Source: Desulfovibrio sp.
Lineage (GTDB): Bacteria; Desulfobacterota; Desulfovibrionia; Desulfovibrionales; Desulfovibrionaceae
Assembly (NCBI GenBank): GCA_030145055.1
Contig: JAQYWK010000004.1
Coordinates: forward strand, 1 to 64,000
Direction of reading: 5' to 3'
DNA length: 64,000 bases
This document shows positions 18,343 to 27,792 of the stretch, in pieces. The notes beneath the pieces are model-generated. The model was given only the letters and a program-made list of their open reading frames with translations. It ran no database searches and was not told the origin of the DNA. How positions within the stretch are numbered: the stretch's first letter is position 1; each line of letters begins with the position of its first letter. Made by a program: the position numbers and the translations under genes.

Positions 18343-19092
18343 ATGGCTGGACATAGTAAATGGGCAAACATTCAGCATAGAAAAGGCAGGCAGGATGCCA
18401 AACGTGGCAAAATTTTTACAAAGATGGCTAAAGACATTATTATCGCAGCAAAGGCTGGCGGTGGCGATGTTAATATGAATGCATCTTTGCGCCTTGCTGT
18501 TTCCAAAGCAAAAGCTGTTAATATGCCGAATGATAAAATTGATACTGCTGTAAAAAAAGGTACCGGCGAACTTGCTGGCGGCGATATCAATGAGATGATG
18601 TACGAAGGTTATGGCCCTGGCGGAGTTGCTTTGCTTATCGAAGCTGCCACCGATAACAAAAACCGTACTGTTGCTGAAGTTCGTCACGCTCTTAGTAAAG
18701 CTGGCGGGTCCATGGGTGAGTCTGGAAGTGTCGCATGGATGTTCGACAAGAAAGGTGTAATGGTTTTCGACAAGGAAGCATACACCGAAGACCAGCTCAT
18801 GGAAATCGGCCTTGAAGGTGGAGCGGAAGACGTTCTCGATGAAGGAGATTCATTTGCCGTTCATTGTGCGCCTGAAGATTTCGCACCTCTCCAGCAGGCT
18901 TTTGTTGAAGCTGAATGTACAAGCCAGAGTGCAGAACTCGCTTATGTTCCTAAGAACCTTGTTGAAGTTGATGTTTCTACTGCTAAAAAAATCATGACTC
19001 TCATGGAAAGATTTGAAGATCTTGAAGATGTAACAGATGTTTTCGTTAATGCGGACTTCCCTGACGAGCTTATGTCAGAAATGGACGGCTAA
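18343..19092 (+). CDS. yebC: YebC/TACO1-family protein
   Basis: A 249-residue protein with the family opening [23 protein letters not shown] and the three-domain YebC layout, including [14 protein letters not shown] and the AWMFDKKGV element. YebC proteins were first described as DNA-binding regulators, and later work on relatives (TACO1, bacterial YebC) supports a role in translating difficult stretches such as polyproline. Which applies here cannot be read from sequence. AGGAGG lies 6 nt before the ATG. It heads the ruvCAB operon; its stop codon is directly followed by the ruvC start. Confidence 0.95.
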   Translation: MAGHSKWANIQHRKGRQDAKRGKIFTKMAKDIIIAAKAGGGDVNMNASLRLAVSKAKAVNMPNDKIDTAVKKGTGELAGGDINEMMYEGYGPGGVALLIEAATDNKNRTVAEVRHALSKAGGSMGESGSVAWMFDKKGVMVFDKEAYTEDQLMEIGLEGGAEDVLDEGDSFAVHCAPEDFAPLQQAFVEAECTSQSAELAYVPKNLVEVDVSTAKKIMTLMERFEDLEDVTDVFVNADFPDELMSEMDG

Positions 19093-19599
19093 GTGGGAAA
19101 TTCCGGTATTGTGGTAATCGGCATTGACCCCGGAACTCGTGTAACTGGTTTCGGGATAGTAAGAGAAGTTTCCGGTCAGGTTACTTTGCTTGAAGCCGGC
19201 GCAATCCGGACCAATACCAAAGCCCCCATGTGTGCTAGACTCGGGCAGATTTATACCCGTTTGGCCGAGCTATTAGAAAGCCATAAACCGGATGAAGCGG
19301 CGATAGAGAATGTCTTCGTCGCTTCTAATCCGTCTTCGGCTATCAAGTTAGGACAGGCGCGCGGGGCTGCGATGGCCGCATGCGCAGTGTCTGGTATAGT
19401 TGTTTCGGGCTATGAACCCACAAAGGTTAAACAGAATCTTGTGGGGACAGGTCGTGCAGATAAAAGTCAGGTTGCATTCATGGTGGAGCGCATACTTGGT
19501 GTAAAAGATACTAAGTGGGTTAACGATACTACTGATGCGCTGGCTATAGCTATCTGTCATTTGAATGAACGTAGATTTGCAAGGATGGCTGGGAAATGA
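19093..19599 (+). CDS. ruvC: Holliday junction resolvase RuvC
   Basis: A 168-residue endonuclease that cleaves four-way DNA junctions in the RuvABC resolvasome. All four acidic catalytic residues are in place: Asp in GIDPGTRVTGFG, Glu in AAIENVF and the Asp pair in NDTTDALAIA. It starts with GTG immediately after the yebC stop and ends in an ATGA overlap with ruvA, so translation is coupled through the operon. Confidence 0.96.
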   Translation: MGNSGIVVIGIDPGTRVTGFGIVREVSGQVTLLEAGAIRTNTKAPMCARLGQIYTRLAELLESHKPDEAAIENVFVASNPSSAIKLGQARGAAMAACAVSGIVVSGYEPTKVKQNLVGTGRADKSQVAFMVERILGVKDTKWVNDTTDALAIAICHLNERRFARMAGK

Positions 19600-20210
19600 T
19601 TGCCTATATTCATGGTAAATTGCTTGAGGCGACAGACAAGTCCTGCATAGTGCTTACCTCCGGCGGGGTGGGATATGAACTCTTCCTTACCCTCACAGCT
19701 CTCTCAACGCTTCCTGCGTTCGGCTCTGACGTTACGTTTTACGTTTATACAGTGGTCAGAGAAGATGCCCTTGATCTTTATGCTTTCCCCTGCTTCGATG
19801 ATCGCGAAGTATTTCAGACCCTTATTTCTATAGATCGTCTCGGACCTAAAAAAGCGCTGGCGATTCTTTCGCAGTTTAATCCGAAAGAGTTGCAGGATAT
19901 TGTTTTCCGCGAAGATGTTAAAACTCTATCCGTTGTTCCGGGGATCGGACCTAAATCCGCTCGTCAGATTTTGTGGTCCCTTAAAGATAAGATGGATAAG
20001 CTTTCGCTTGCCACTATCCGCTCTGGAGCTTGCCCTACTGAAGGTGACAGAAGCGAATTTCTTGATGCTCTTTCCGGTCTGCGCAATCTGGGTTATGCGG
20101 ATGACGAAGTTAGAACTTTTCTTAAAAATATTTTTGATGAAGAGCCTGACCTTGACGCGGCTGGTGCAATACGGGTTGCGTTAAAGAAAATTTCACAAAG
20201 TAAAAAGTAG
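19596..20210 (+). CDS. ruvA: Holliday junction branch migration protein RuvA
   Basis: A 204-residue protein that binds four-way junctions as a tetramer and loads RuvB. Domain I (OB fold) starts MIAYIHGKLLEA. Domain II has helix-hairpin-helix motifs (IDRLGPKKALAIL and VPGIGPKSARQIL). Domain III is the RuvB-binding three-helix bundle (FLDALSGLRNLGYADDEV). ATGA overlap with ruvC; ruvB starts 9 bp after the stop. Confidence 0.96.
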   Translation: MIAYIHGKLLEATDKSCIVLTSGGVGYELFLTLTALSTLPAFGSDVTFYVYTVVREDALDLYAFPCFDDREVFQTLISIDRLGPKKALAILSQFNPKELQDIVFREDVKTLSVVPGIGPKSARQILWSLKDKMDKLSLATIRSGACPTEGDRSEFLDALSGLRNLGYADDEVRTFLKNIFDEEPDLDAAGAIRVALKKISQSKK

Positions 20211-20219
20211 TTTAGAAGT

Positions 20220-21200
20220 ATGATCGAGAGTAATCTTCCTGATGATAATATTAGACCGCAGCGACTTGCCGATTTTATCGGTCAGGATGACTTGCGCAGC
20301 AATTTGGATGTATTCATTCAGGCGGCGCGCGGGCGCGGAACTGCGATGGATCATGCCCTATTTTATGGCAATCCCGGCCTCGGGAAAACTACGCTTGCCC
20401 GAATTATATCCTCTGAACTGGGCGTTAATCTGATTTCCACATCTGGTCCTGTTATTGAGCGAAGCGGAGATCTTGCCGCAATTCTCACCAATCTTTCTCG
20501 CAACGATATCCTTTTCATTGATGAAATTCATAGGGTCCCTTCCTCCGTTGAGGAAGTGCTTTACCCTGCGATGGAAGACTTCAATCTTGATTTGATTATA
20601 GGTCAGGGACCGGCTGCTCGCACCGTCAAAATTGACCTTGAGCCGTTTACCCTCGTTGGCGCTACAACTCGGTTAGGTCTTCTCACATCGCCACTTCGCG
20701 ATAGATTCGGATGTATATTCAGATTAGAATTTTATTCTCCCGACGAGCTTGCACATATTGTCACCCGTGCCGCACGTATCTTTGATCTGGAAGTTACGGA
20801 TGAAGGTGCACATATGATCGGTAGAAGGTCGCGCGGAACTCCTCGTATTGCGAACAGACTGCTTCGCCGCGTACGGGACTATGCCACTGTGCATGGCGAT
20901 GGCGTTGTTAATGGAGAGATTGCTGATATGGCGCTCGATCGCCTAGATGTAGATCCTCTCGGTCTTGATCAGATGGATCGTAAGATTCTCTCTGTTTTAA
21001 TTGATCAGTTCGGTGGTGGGCCGGTTGGTATTAAAACCATTGCGGTTGCTTGCTCCGAAGAAGTTAGAACCATCGAAGATATTTATGAACCCTACCTTAT
21101 CCAGTGCGGATTTCTGAAAAGAACTTCACGGGGCAGAGTTGCAACAGCAAAAGCTTATCAGCATCTACAATCTCACGGAAATTCTAAAAAATTATTTTAA
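20220..21200 (+). CDS. ruvB: Holliday junction DNA helicase RuvB
   Basis: A 326-residue AAA+ motor of branch migration. It shows Walker [10 protein letters not shown], Walker B LFIDEIHR, sensor-type GATTRLG, the arginine finger in RDRFG, sensor 2 [15 protein letters not shown] and the C-terminal winged helix ([10 protein letters not shown], with IEPYLIQ-like [17 protein letters not shown]). The opening [11 protein letters not shown] is typical. Last gene of the yebC-ruvCAB operon. Confidence 0.97.
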   Translation: MIESNLPDDNIRPQRLADFIGQDDLRSNLDVFIQAARGRGTAMDHALFYGNPGLGKTTLARIISSELGVNLISTSGPVIERSGDLAAILTNLSRNDILFIDEIHRVPSSVEEVLYPAMEDFNLDLIIGQGPAARTVKIDLEPFTLVGATTRLGLLTSPLRDRFGCIFRLEFYSPDELAHIVTRAARIFDLEVTDEGAHMIGRRSRGTPRIANRLLRRVRDYATVHGDGVVNGEIADMALDRLDVDPLGLDQMDRKILSVLIDQFGGGPVGIKTIAVACSEEVRTIEDIYEPYLIQCGFLKRTSRGRVATAKAYQHLQSHGNSKKLF

Positions 21201-21358
21201 AAAGTTTCAGATGTTTTATGCTTAAAATAGGTAAGAGTTATTTTTAATATGTTTGTTTTACTTTTTTATGTATAAGCGAGTATTAGGTGTTCTCTAGGTT
21301 GGGATTAAGTCTGTTTTTTTTCAAATTTATATTTATGGTCGGGTTTCAGGGGGGGGGA

Positions 21359-22816
21359 ATGTCTTTAAGACTTAAACTAATATCGGCGTTGACAACTATT
21401 TTGGTTGTAGCATTTATTTCGGTATCTTTATTCAACTACAATGTCTCCCGGGATTCCGCCCGTGATGAAATTCAGCATTCCGCACTGCCGTTAACCCGCG
21501 ATAATATATATTCTGAAATGCAATCAGGTCTTATGCGTCCGCTGTTTGTTTCTTCCTTGATGGCAAATGATATATTTTTGAAAGACTGGGTTGCCGAAGG
21601 CGAGACTGATGTCGTAAAAATTATGCGTTATCTCGGAGAAATAAGAGATAAATACGGATTCTTCACTTCGTTTTTCGTTTCTGCCAAAACTAACGACTAT
21701 TATTATTATGATGGAGTTCTGAAGACTGTCTCAAGGCATGATCGGCACGACGTCTGGTATTATGACTTTGTTGATTCTGGGATGTCTTATGATTTTGACG
21801 TTGATTCAAATGAGGCCGCTGATGATATTCTTACTATTTTTATAAATCATAGAGTTGAAGACCGGGCTGGCAATCTTCTTGGAGTTGTCGGGGTTGGCCT
21901 TAAGATGGATCAAGTTGCTGGGCTTCTTAAAACATTTACTGAAAAGTATTCTAAAAATATCTTTCTGGTGGACCCGAAAGGGGTCGTGCAGGCACACACT
22001 GATAAAGAATTAATCGAGAATTTGAACATTAATGATGTTCCGGGTATTGGAAGTATAGCTAGTGATGTATTAGAAATGGATAGAGATAATCCAGCGTTAT
22101 TTAAGTATAAAAATGGCGATGAAACTGTACATCTGACCGCTCGTTTTATTCCTGAATTCCACTGGTTCTTAATAGTTGAGCAGAATGAAAGTATTGCGAT
22201 GAAAGCTGCTCGGGATAACTTTATTAGAACGTTAAGTATCGGCGCGTTGGCTACCTTGCTCATAATATTGCTATCGATAGTATCTATTAACCATTTTCAG
22301 GGACGGCTAGAGGTTCAGGCAAATACTGATGAGCTCACCGGAGTTGCCAATCGCAGGTCTTTTGAGAAAAGAGTTGATTCGGCAATGACCAAATGTACAA
22401 AGGATGGTAGTCCTTTTTCGGTGGTACTACTTGATATTGACGGCTTTAAGGTTGTGAATGATACATGTGGTCATAACGAAGGTGACCGGGTTATTAAAGA
22501 GGTTTGTACCGTTATCAACTCAAGTATAAGAGATAGTGATCTTTGTGCCCGCTGGGGTGGAGATGAGTTCATTATTCTTGTCCATGGCGATAGTGAACAA
22601 GCTGCGATAATCGCTGAACGAATTCGAGAATCAGTCGAAAAAACTAGCGTTTGCGCCGAGATGTCAGATAAAAATGATGGCGGTATAATGGTGACTGTCA
22701 GTTGTGGTGTAGCTCAGTATGTTTGCGGAGACAGTCTTGATTCTCTGAATCTGAGAGCTGATAAAGCTATGTACGAATCTAAGGACCAAGGTAAGAATAG
22801 GGTTGTTATCGCGTAG
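21359..22816 (+). CDS. Membrane diguanylate cyclase with periplasmic Cache sensor
   Basis: A 485-residue protein that makes cyclic di-GMP. I set the start at ATG 21359 because a G-rich tract sits right before it; the frame is open to 21287. A first membrane helix (residues about 5-25) and a second near 290-315 flank a dCache-like periplasmic domain (YYYYDGVLKTVSRHD, GVVGVGLKMDQV). The C-terminal GGDEF domain has an intact active site (RWGGDEF) and, exactly five residues upstream, RDSD, which fits the product-inhibition I-site. It lies about 160 bp after ruvB and probably has its own promoter. Confidence 0.93.
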   Translation: MSLRLKLISALTTILVVAFISVSLFNYNVSRDSARDEIQHSALPLTRDNIYSEMQSGLMRPLFVSSLMANDIFLKDWVAEGETDVVKIMRYLGEIRDKYGFFTSFFVSAKTNDYYYYDGVLKTVSRHDRHDVWYYDFVDSGMSYDFDVDSNEAADDILTIFINHRVEDRAGNLLGVVGVGLKMDQVAGLLKTFTEKYSKNIFLVDPKGVVQAHTDKELIENLNINDVPGIGSIASDVLEMDRDNPALFKYKNGDETVHLTARFIPEFHWFLIVEQNESIAMKAARDNFIRTLSIGALATLLIILLSIVSINHFQGRLEVQANTDELTGVANRRSFEKRVDSAMTKCTKDGSPFSVVLLDIDGFKVVNDTCGHNEGDRVIKEVCTVINSSIRDSDLCARWGGDEFIILVHGDSEQAAIIAERIRESVEKTSVCAEMSDKNDGGIMVTVSCGVAQYVCGDSLDSLNLRADKAMYESKDQGKNRVVIA

Positions 22817-22873
22817 TACTGAGACATTTTTAGCGCGCGAGGATTCGGGGTATTTCTATTACTGATTGAAGTT

Positions 22874-22913
22874 ACGGATGAATTGAAACATTGTTTCTTT
22901 TCATCCGTTTTTT
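22874..22913 (+). terminator. Intrinsic terminator after the diguanylate cyclase
   Basis: ACGGATGAA (22874-22882) pairs with TTCATCCGT, with a second nested stem GAAAC/GTTTC, followed by seven T. It lies about 60 bp downstream of the stop codon. Confidence 0.88.
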
Positions 22914-23307
22914 TGTGCTGAGCCAAAAATGGATGAAGGCCGCCTGAGGACAGAGTTCAGACGGCCTTCGTTCTTACCCTATGATAAGAGGAGGTAGGGT
23001 AGAAATATGTATGATTTTTAGTGTTGAGAATAAGTGTTTAGCGGTAGATCTCATTTAAAGAAACAAAGTCGTGCTTGGACCTGTTTTTACACTAAACACA
23101 CTATTTTAGATTTTTTGGACTTTAGGAAAGGTTGTAGTATGATAGTAATAGGCTGTTTGAGGCTCTTTTTTTTGCATTTTGGTGAATATTCTTTTGTATC
23201 ACTATCGCATGGAATTGCGATAATTTGCCTTGTTTTACGCAACATGCTGGTATTGTGTTGTTTCTATTAAAATATGTTTTATTGTACATAATTAACCACT
23301 AGGTTAA
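22914..23307. other. Gene-free region with two strong hairpins
   Basis: About 390 bp without a believable gene; the one longer frame here (23034-23270) has no ribosome site and odd composition. Hairpin A pairs GAAGGCCG (22935-22942) with CGGCCTTC (22962-22969), extended inside by CTGA/TCAG. Hairpin B pairs TACCCTA (22975-22981) with TAGGGTA (22995-23001) and carries AGAGGAGG in its loop. A very short frame (ATG near 23010, 15 codons) begins after it. A structured RNA or leader is possible; I cannot name one. Confidence 0.35.
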
Positions 23308-23350
23308 GAAAAAACGCGCTACTCCTATTAAGGGGTAGCGCGTTTTTTTC
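23308..23350. terminator. Bidirectional terminator after the transposase-like gene
   Basis: GCGCTACTCC (23316-23325) pairs with GGGGTAGCGC, with A6 on the left and T7 on the right. On the minus strand it lies just past the stop of the transposase-like gene and would end the fdhE-moaA transcript. Confidence 0.85.
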
Positions 23351-23372
23351 TAAATATGATTCTTGATGTACT

Positions 23373-24302
23373 TTAATCTACATCAGGGACTATTTTACAA
23401 ACATAGTTAACTAGAAGTTCAAAAAGATCTTTATTACGGTTGTTGAATCTGAATTCCAACTCTTTAAGGTATAGCGGGAACCTATGCGGAGAAATTCCCT
23501 TGTAGCGCTTGAATCTGTCTCTTGCGAATTTCCAAAATTCTCCATCTGAAGTTTCAATTTCAGGAGTTATTCCTGGATATTTACGGATGTAGTCCAGTGG
23601 CAGTGAGTCGTCTCCGCAAAGGATGAGAGCTGTGTATTTTTGATAACGGTCAGTATGAATGATACTACCATGCCGTACCAATTTAAGATGGAAATTATGG
23701 TTGAAGTGGAAAACAGATTCAGCATTTATATTTTGCATAAGGTCAATAAACACCCATCCATTTTTCTCTAGTACACCGAATACGGGAATTATTTCTGAAC
23801 CCTTTTTTTTGAGTATTCCCGTTAGTTTTTTGTTATTCAGATGCTTGTGGAGGCCTGTTTCGGGACCAAGAAGCTGTACCGCATCAATTGCCTGAGCCAG
23901 AATCGCAAATCTTAAAGATGAAATGGCCTTGTAGGCTGCATTGTATGAAATGCCTAGGTCCAATGAGATGGCATGAGCCGTGTTGTCTTCGGCAAAAAGT
24001 TTAATAAGCTGTATCCACTCTGTACAAGACAACCCTCCGTTATTAATCCATCTACCGCTAAAGTCTTGAAACGTGTATTTGCAGGATGAACAGCGATATC
24101 GGCTGCCGCTAAGGGTGTACAGTTTGTTTTCTCTGCACCTTGGGCAGAATGGTTTCCTGTCTCCAAAGCAATTAGCGATAAGGAATTTCTTGGCTTCCTC
24201 TTCTGAGGAAATCAGTTTTTTAAACATTGCTGCGCGCTCGTCTATTAAGATTTTTCTACCCTCATCGACTATCCTCCGATCGCTGACATCTGTGTTCCGC
24301 AT
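23373..24302 (-). CDS. IS1595/ISXO2-type transposase homologue, probably domesticated
   Basis: A 309-residue protein with the IS1595 layout. There is an N-terminal zinc ribbon (CPRC at 53-56, CSSC at 71-74), a helix-turn-helix-like region (about 90-130), then an RNase-H-like DDE domain with HTDRYQKY (Asp218) and a terminal GEFW...RFKRYKG region (Glu255), ending in ELEFRFNNR. The first catalytic Asp, normally in a DE(T/S)Y motif, aligns with Pro147 (LLGPETGLH), so transposition activity is unlikely. No inverted terminal repeats or target duplications were seen. The ATG overlaps the last 34 bases of moaA, which keeps its conserved Gly-Gly end, and AGGAAG lies before the start. It is therefore probably the last gene of the fdhE-moaA operon, with a role other than transposition (inference). 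Confidence 0.7.
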   Translation of the reverse strand: MRNTDVSDRRIVDEGRKILIDERAAMFKKLISSEEEAKKFLIANCFGDRKPFCPRCRENKLYTLSGSRYRCSSCKYTFQDFSGRWINNGGLSCTEWIQLIKLFAEDNTAHAISLDLGISYNAAYKAISSLRFAILAQAIDAVQLLGPETGLHKHLNNKKLTGILKKKGSEIIPVFGVLEKNGWVFIDLMQNINAESVFHFNHNFHLKLVRHGSIIHTDRYQKYTALILCGDDSLPLDYIRKYPGITPEIETSDGEFWKFARDRFKRYKGISPHRFPLYLKELEFRFNNRNKDLFELLVNYVCKIVPDVD

Positions 24303-25264
24303 ACGCCTTCACTTCCTGTTCTCTTTTGCAATAGATTATTGCCGAGGGGTTTGTCTTGGGTAGCTTTATCAAGAACTCGTAAGATGTGTTGATTATCGAG
24401 TTTGGGGTTTCGTAATATTTCGCGCAAACGGTAAGATTTATCAGAAAAAAGGCATGTACGGAGATTGCCGTCGGATGTGATCCGAAGTCTGTTGCATGTT
24501 GCACAAAAGTGAGAGCTGACTGGTGATATTAATCCAAGTTTGCCCTTTCCATCTTTAATGGAAAACATTTGAGCAGGACCTCGGCTATTTACGGACCTTT
24601 TAATAGGCGTCAGGGTAGTAAATTGGCGAGCTTGTTCCAGTATTTCGTTTGCCCCCCAGAAGGATTCGTCAGTCCATTTTGTGTCCTGCCCCATAGGCAT
24701 GAATTCGATGAAGCGAAAGTCAACGGGGTTTTCTTTGGCGAACTGTATAAAAGATCCAAGTTCATGATCATTTACTCCCTTCATGGCTACTGCATTAATT
24801 TTAATGCGTATTCCGGCAGAAAGGCATGCTGAAATTGAACTTAAAACTTTATCCAAGTAATCGAAGCCGGTGATGGATTCAAATGTTTCTCTATTCAAAG
24901 TGTCCAACGAGATGTTTAACCTGCTGATGCCCAGTCTCTTTAGCTCCGGTACATATTGCTCAAGCACTGTTCCGTTGGTTGTAATTCGCAAATCCATATC
25001 GGAATGATTATTGACTATGCTCGAAACGAACCCCATGAAGCCGAGTCTGACAAATGGTTCGCCGCCCGTTAATCTAAGTTTTGACACATTGAGTGATGCG
25101 GCAATATCAATGAGCTGCAGCATCTCTTCGTATCTTAAAATATTAGGGTGCGGAGTGTGTTTGAAATCTTTCGTGACACAGTAAGAGCAACGTAGGTTGC
25201 ATCGGTCGGTCACGCTTAATCTTAGATAACTGACACTTCGTCCAAGTTTGTCGATAAGAGTCAT
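24269..25264 (-). CDS. moaA: GTP 3',8-cyclase MoaA (molybdopterin biosynthesis)
   Basis: A 331-residue radical SAM enzyme for the first step of molybdopterin synthesis. The N-terminal cluster motif is CNLRCSYC. The second 4Fe-4S site is CATCNRL, with a further Cys in RTCLF. The C-terminus is the essential Gly-Gly (SAIGG). The start at 25264 ([10 protein letters not shown]) follows GGGGGT and lies one base after the fdhE stop codon; the longer open frame upstream is fdhE sequence. The pterin product is needed for Mo- or W-formate dehydrogenases, consistent with its placement behind fdhE. Confidence 0.95.
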   Translation of the reverse strand: MTLIDKLGRSVSYLRLSVTDRCNLRCSYCVTKDFKHTPHPNILRYEEMLQLIDIAASLNVSKLRLTGGEPFVRLGFMGFVSSIVNNHSDMDLRITTNGTVLEQYVPELKRLGISRLNISLDTLNRETFESITGFDYLDKVLSSISACLSAGIRIKINAVAMKGVNDHELGSFIQFAKENPVDFRFIEFMPMGQDTKWTDESFWGANEILEQARQFTTLTPIKRSVNSRGPAQMFSIKDGKGKLGLISPVSSHFCATCNRLRITSDGNLRTCLFSDKSYRLREILRNPKLDNQHILRVLDKATQDKPLGNNLLQKRTGSEGVCGTQMSAIGG

Positions 25265-25265
25265 T

Positions 25266-26213
25266 TTAGAACCCCCAAGAAGATAGAGTGCCGCGTTTAT
25301 ATCCTTCTTCAACAGCTAGAAAGTCAAGTGGAAGAGATTCTAGGTCGTTAAGCGTCGGAATCGAAACTTTATCCATTTCTCTGAAATCAATAGTTTTGAT
25401 GTAGTTGTTGCAACCGTCGCAAACTTCTACGCGATATCCCGGTTCACCCTCTACATTGAAAAATTTCATTTTAGACTGATCTGTTTGATCGCAGTAAGCA
25501 CATGCCAGCCTGCGCACGCGGTATTCGGTGTGGCAAAATGAACAGTCCGCATACCTGAATCCCTGCTTGTGTCGCAGTTCATGTATGAACGGGATGCTGC
25601 CGCATACTGGGCAATGCCCATGGTTGCGTGCCGCTGGAGGACTTAACTCAATGTTTAGATCTACGCTTGTAGGCGCCTCAACATCCTCTTTTTCAATTGT
25701 CGGGAGGTTCACAGCAATATTCCTGGCGACTACTTTAATTGAAGGAGTTATTGATGATTGAACTAGAAAATTTAATGTACGCGGAGCTTCGGGGGTCTCT
25801 TCTCCGTATTTTGCGAAAAAGCTGTCATCGCCTTCAAGATAGGCTGCGAAAACTTTTTCCAGATCAAGATCGCCATTTTTAATTTGTTCAGTAATCAGCA
25901 CAGTTGCATCAGCGATTGGGCCGGATAAATTGATAAGTATTTTACTGAATGACTCAAATAGTTCGTTTGCCTGTTTGTGGTCGTATGGAAAATCAGCTCG
26001 TGCGAGCAGTGGCCGTCCTTGAATGTTCTCATCCGCTGGAGCAAGGGATGATACCTCGGGCATAGCAGGTGCTGCTTGTTTCTCAGCTTGAAGTTGAATT
26101 TTTGCTACATTTGATATTAGGCTAACCAGTTCAGCCGGAAGAAATTCTTTTTTACCAAGTTCAATAATTTTTTTATCTAACTTGTGCTCTGCATTTGTGT
26201 AGTCAAAAGTCAT
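25266..26213 (-). CDS. fdhE: Formate dehydrogenase accessory protein FdhE
   Basis: A 315-residue cytosolic maturation factor for formate dehydrogenase. The C-terminal half carries the rubredoxin-like Cys pairs of the family: CPVC, CSFC, CAYC and CDGC, with [22 protein letters not shown] typical of FdhE. The N-terminal half is helical. I set the start at [10 protein letters not shown] (26213), where AGGAG lies 7 nt upstream; 29 further open codons precede it. It leads the fdhE-moaA-transposase-like transcription unit and lies downstream of fdhD, separated by a 500-bp control region. Confidence 0.93.
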   Translation of the reverse strand: MTFDYTNAEHKLDKKIIELGKKEFLPAELVSLISNVAKIQLQAEKQAAPAMPEVSSLAPADENIQGRPLLARADFPYDHKQANELFESFSKILINLSGPIADATVLITEQIKNGDLDLEKVFAAYLEGDDSFFAKYGEETPEAPRTLNFLVQSSITPSIKVVARNIAVNLPTIEKEDVEAPTSVDLNIELSPPAARNHGHCPVCGSIPFIHELRHKQGFRYADCSFCHTEYRVRRLACAYCDQTDQSKMKFFNVEGEPGYRVEVCDGCNNYIKTIDFREMDKVSIPTLNDLESLPLDFLAVEEGYKRGTLSSWGF

Positions 26214-26717
26214 ATTTCTCTCCTGTATTTGCCCGTAGCGCCGGATGACGCACTTAAATTCTGTTGATTCGACGGTAGAGTTAAAAAGACCGTGCTGCAT
26301 CGTCTTAAGTATTGCTTTCGTTTTTACACTAGGTAAGGGCGTAGGCCTTCTTCACGAAAGACGCATAGAAGTGTTACTTGCTTTCGTTCTTGCACAGGTA
26401 ATACCATTTTTGAGTTGCAGTCAACAGTGATTTTCTGGGTTTCCACAGGCGCGATTCAGTCTGTATCGTACGTTATTATACACTGTAATTATGATGATTT
26501 TCACGTAGTTGGTGCCAAAATGAGCAGAGACACAAGAGCAAACGTCTTACCTCATTTATATAATTAATAAGGTAAGAGGCTTTAAAGATTAGTTTTTGTG
26601 GTAGATAGCTCTTTTTCTGTTTAGTTTGAGTGTGGTGGCGTTCTTGGCAATGTTAGTGATATTATGCGAACGATGACATAATTGAGGAGGAAGCGTTATT
26701 TTAATCTAAAGCTAGAG
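26214..26717. promoter_or_regulatory. Long control region upstream of fdhE
   Basis: About 500 bp between fdhD and fdhE with no gene. It contains a 25-bp imperfect direct repeat built on TTGCTTTCGTT...CAC..GGTAA at 26312-26335 and 26378-26401. It also contains an inverted repeat TCTTACCT (26545-26552) / AGGTAAGA (26570-26577). The AGGTAA(G) element thus occurs four times. On the minus strand TTGACT...TATTAC (about 26430-26400, short spacer) could be a promoter beside the inner copy. This looks like an array of sites for an unidentified regulator of formate dehydrogenase maturation. Confidence 0.45.
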
Positions 26718-27551
26718 TTAAAGCCCTTCAATACGGCCTTGATCGTTGTATACCCAGAACCCAGTGTCACTGATATTTCCAATGAGGGTAATGCCTATTT
26801 TTCTTGCTAGTTCGACAGAGAAGCTGGTGGCAACGGCTGTTGAAGCTAGGATGGGAACTCCAATGCGCACGGCTTTTAACAGAATTTCAGAAGCGACTCG
26901 TCCGGTTGAAACAATCATTTTGCCGTTGGTCGGAACTTCTTCAAAGAAGCATTGTCCTACTATCATATCTATAGCGTTATGCCTGCCAATGTCTTCTCTG
27001 AAATATAGCATTTCGGTAGGAGTACACAGAGACGAATTGTGGCAACCTCTGGTTCTTCCATAAAGGGTGGAGCGTTCATGCAGAGTCATAGCGTGTTGTA
27101 AAACTTGGTCAGGTGTCACCTTTAAATCGGAGGATATTGTCTTCTTGGAAATCGTAGAAACATTTCGTCCGAAGTTGGTTCCTTTGCCGCAACCTGAGGT
27201 AATGGAATACTCGAGAACACGCCCTTTCCAAGGATCGTTGTTGGTGGTTACGTCCGCAATGATTCTATCGCCAAGCTCGGTTATTTTAACTGCAGTAACC
27301 TGATTTCGTGTAGAAATGTAGGCATCGGATTTTAAAAAACCTATAGCTAAAAATTTTGGGTATTTTGCAGTGGTCAGTAGTGTGACAACTTCCCGTCCGT
27401 TAAGATTAATGGTTAACGGAATTTCGAGAATGCTTTTAATATGTTTCTCAGTGAACGAACCATTCGAGTATTCTTTAACTGTAAAATCCAAGCTATCTTT
27501 TGTCATTTTTGCACCTATGCCTGTTTCACTCATAGCTAGAGTATGTATCAT
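26718..27551 (-). CDS. fdhD: Formate dehydrogenase sulfurtransferase FdhD
   Basis: A 277-residue protein that transfers sulfur from IscS to the Mo/W-bis-pterin cofactor, needed for active formate dehydrogenase. It shows SGCGKGTNFGR, the loop with the functional Cys (one Cys here rather than the CxxC of E. coli), then RGCHNSSLC, FREDIGRHNAIDMIVG and VSTGRVASEILLKA. The start is uncertain: ATG 27551, MSETG (residue 7) and MTKDS (residue 16, with AGGTG upstream) are all possible. It diverges from tupABC, which supplies tungstate for the same enzymes. Confidence 0.93.
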   Translation of the reverse strand: MIHTLAMSETGIGAKMTKDSLDFTVKEYSNGSFTEKHIKSILEIPLTINLNGREVVTLLTTAKYPKFLAIGFLKSDAYISTRNQVTAVKITELGDRIIADVTTNNDPWKGRVLEYSITSGCGKGTNFGRNVSTISKKTISSDLKVTPDQVLQHAMTLHERSTLYGRTRGCHNSSLCTPTEMLYFREDIGRHNAIDMIVGQCFFEEVPTNGKMIVSTGRVASEILLKAVRIGVPILASTAVATSFSVELARKIGITLIGNISDTGFWVYNDQGRIEGL

Positions 27552-27612
27552 AAAATGATCAAGGTTTTCTTTTCTGCGTCAAGTCCTGCACAGAATGCTT
27601 TTTTTGAAATTC

Positions 27613-27700
27613 ATACTTTACAAGTATAGTAAGATAGTTAGGGTCAAACTGAAAGCATAATTATGCACGTATTGACATAGTTCTTTCTTTCTGGTTTAGC
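27613..27700. promoter_or_regulatory. Shared fdhD-tupA divergent control region
   Basis: Between the divergent starts lie two palindromes, ATACTT-TAC-AAGTAT (27613-27627) and GCATAATTATGC (27655-27666). A -35 box TTGACA (27672-27677) with 17-bp spacing to TTTAGC could be the tupA promoter; its -10 is poor, as expected for an activated or tightly controlled promoter. The palindromes are candidate operators for a tungstate or molybdate sensor. None is encoded in the window. Confidence 0.4.
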
Positions 27701-27792
27701 ACGTAATAGCAATGCTGACACTATTTTACAATGCACTGTGGCGGTGATCTTTTTAAACTTGAAATAATGAACTTTTCCATTCTGGAGGAAAA

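Noticed and set aside
23034-23270. 78-codon frame in the gap after the diguanylate cyclase
   Set aside because: No ribosome site, and a Phe/Leu/Cys-rich product typical of AT-rich noncoding DNA.
26214-26717. Moco/Tuco riboswitch upstream of fdhE
   Set aside because: The location would fit, but I could not assemble the conserved multi-stem core; the repeats look more like protein-binding sites. A covariance-model scan would decide.
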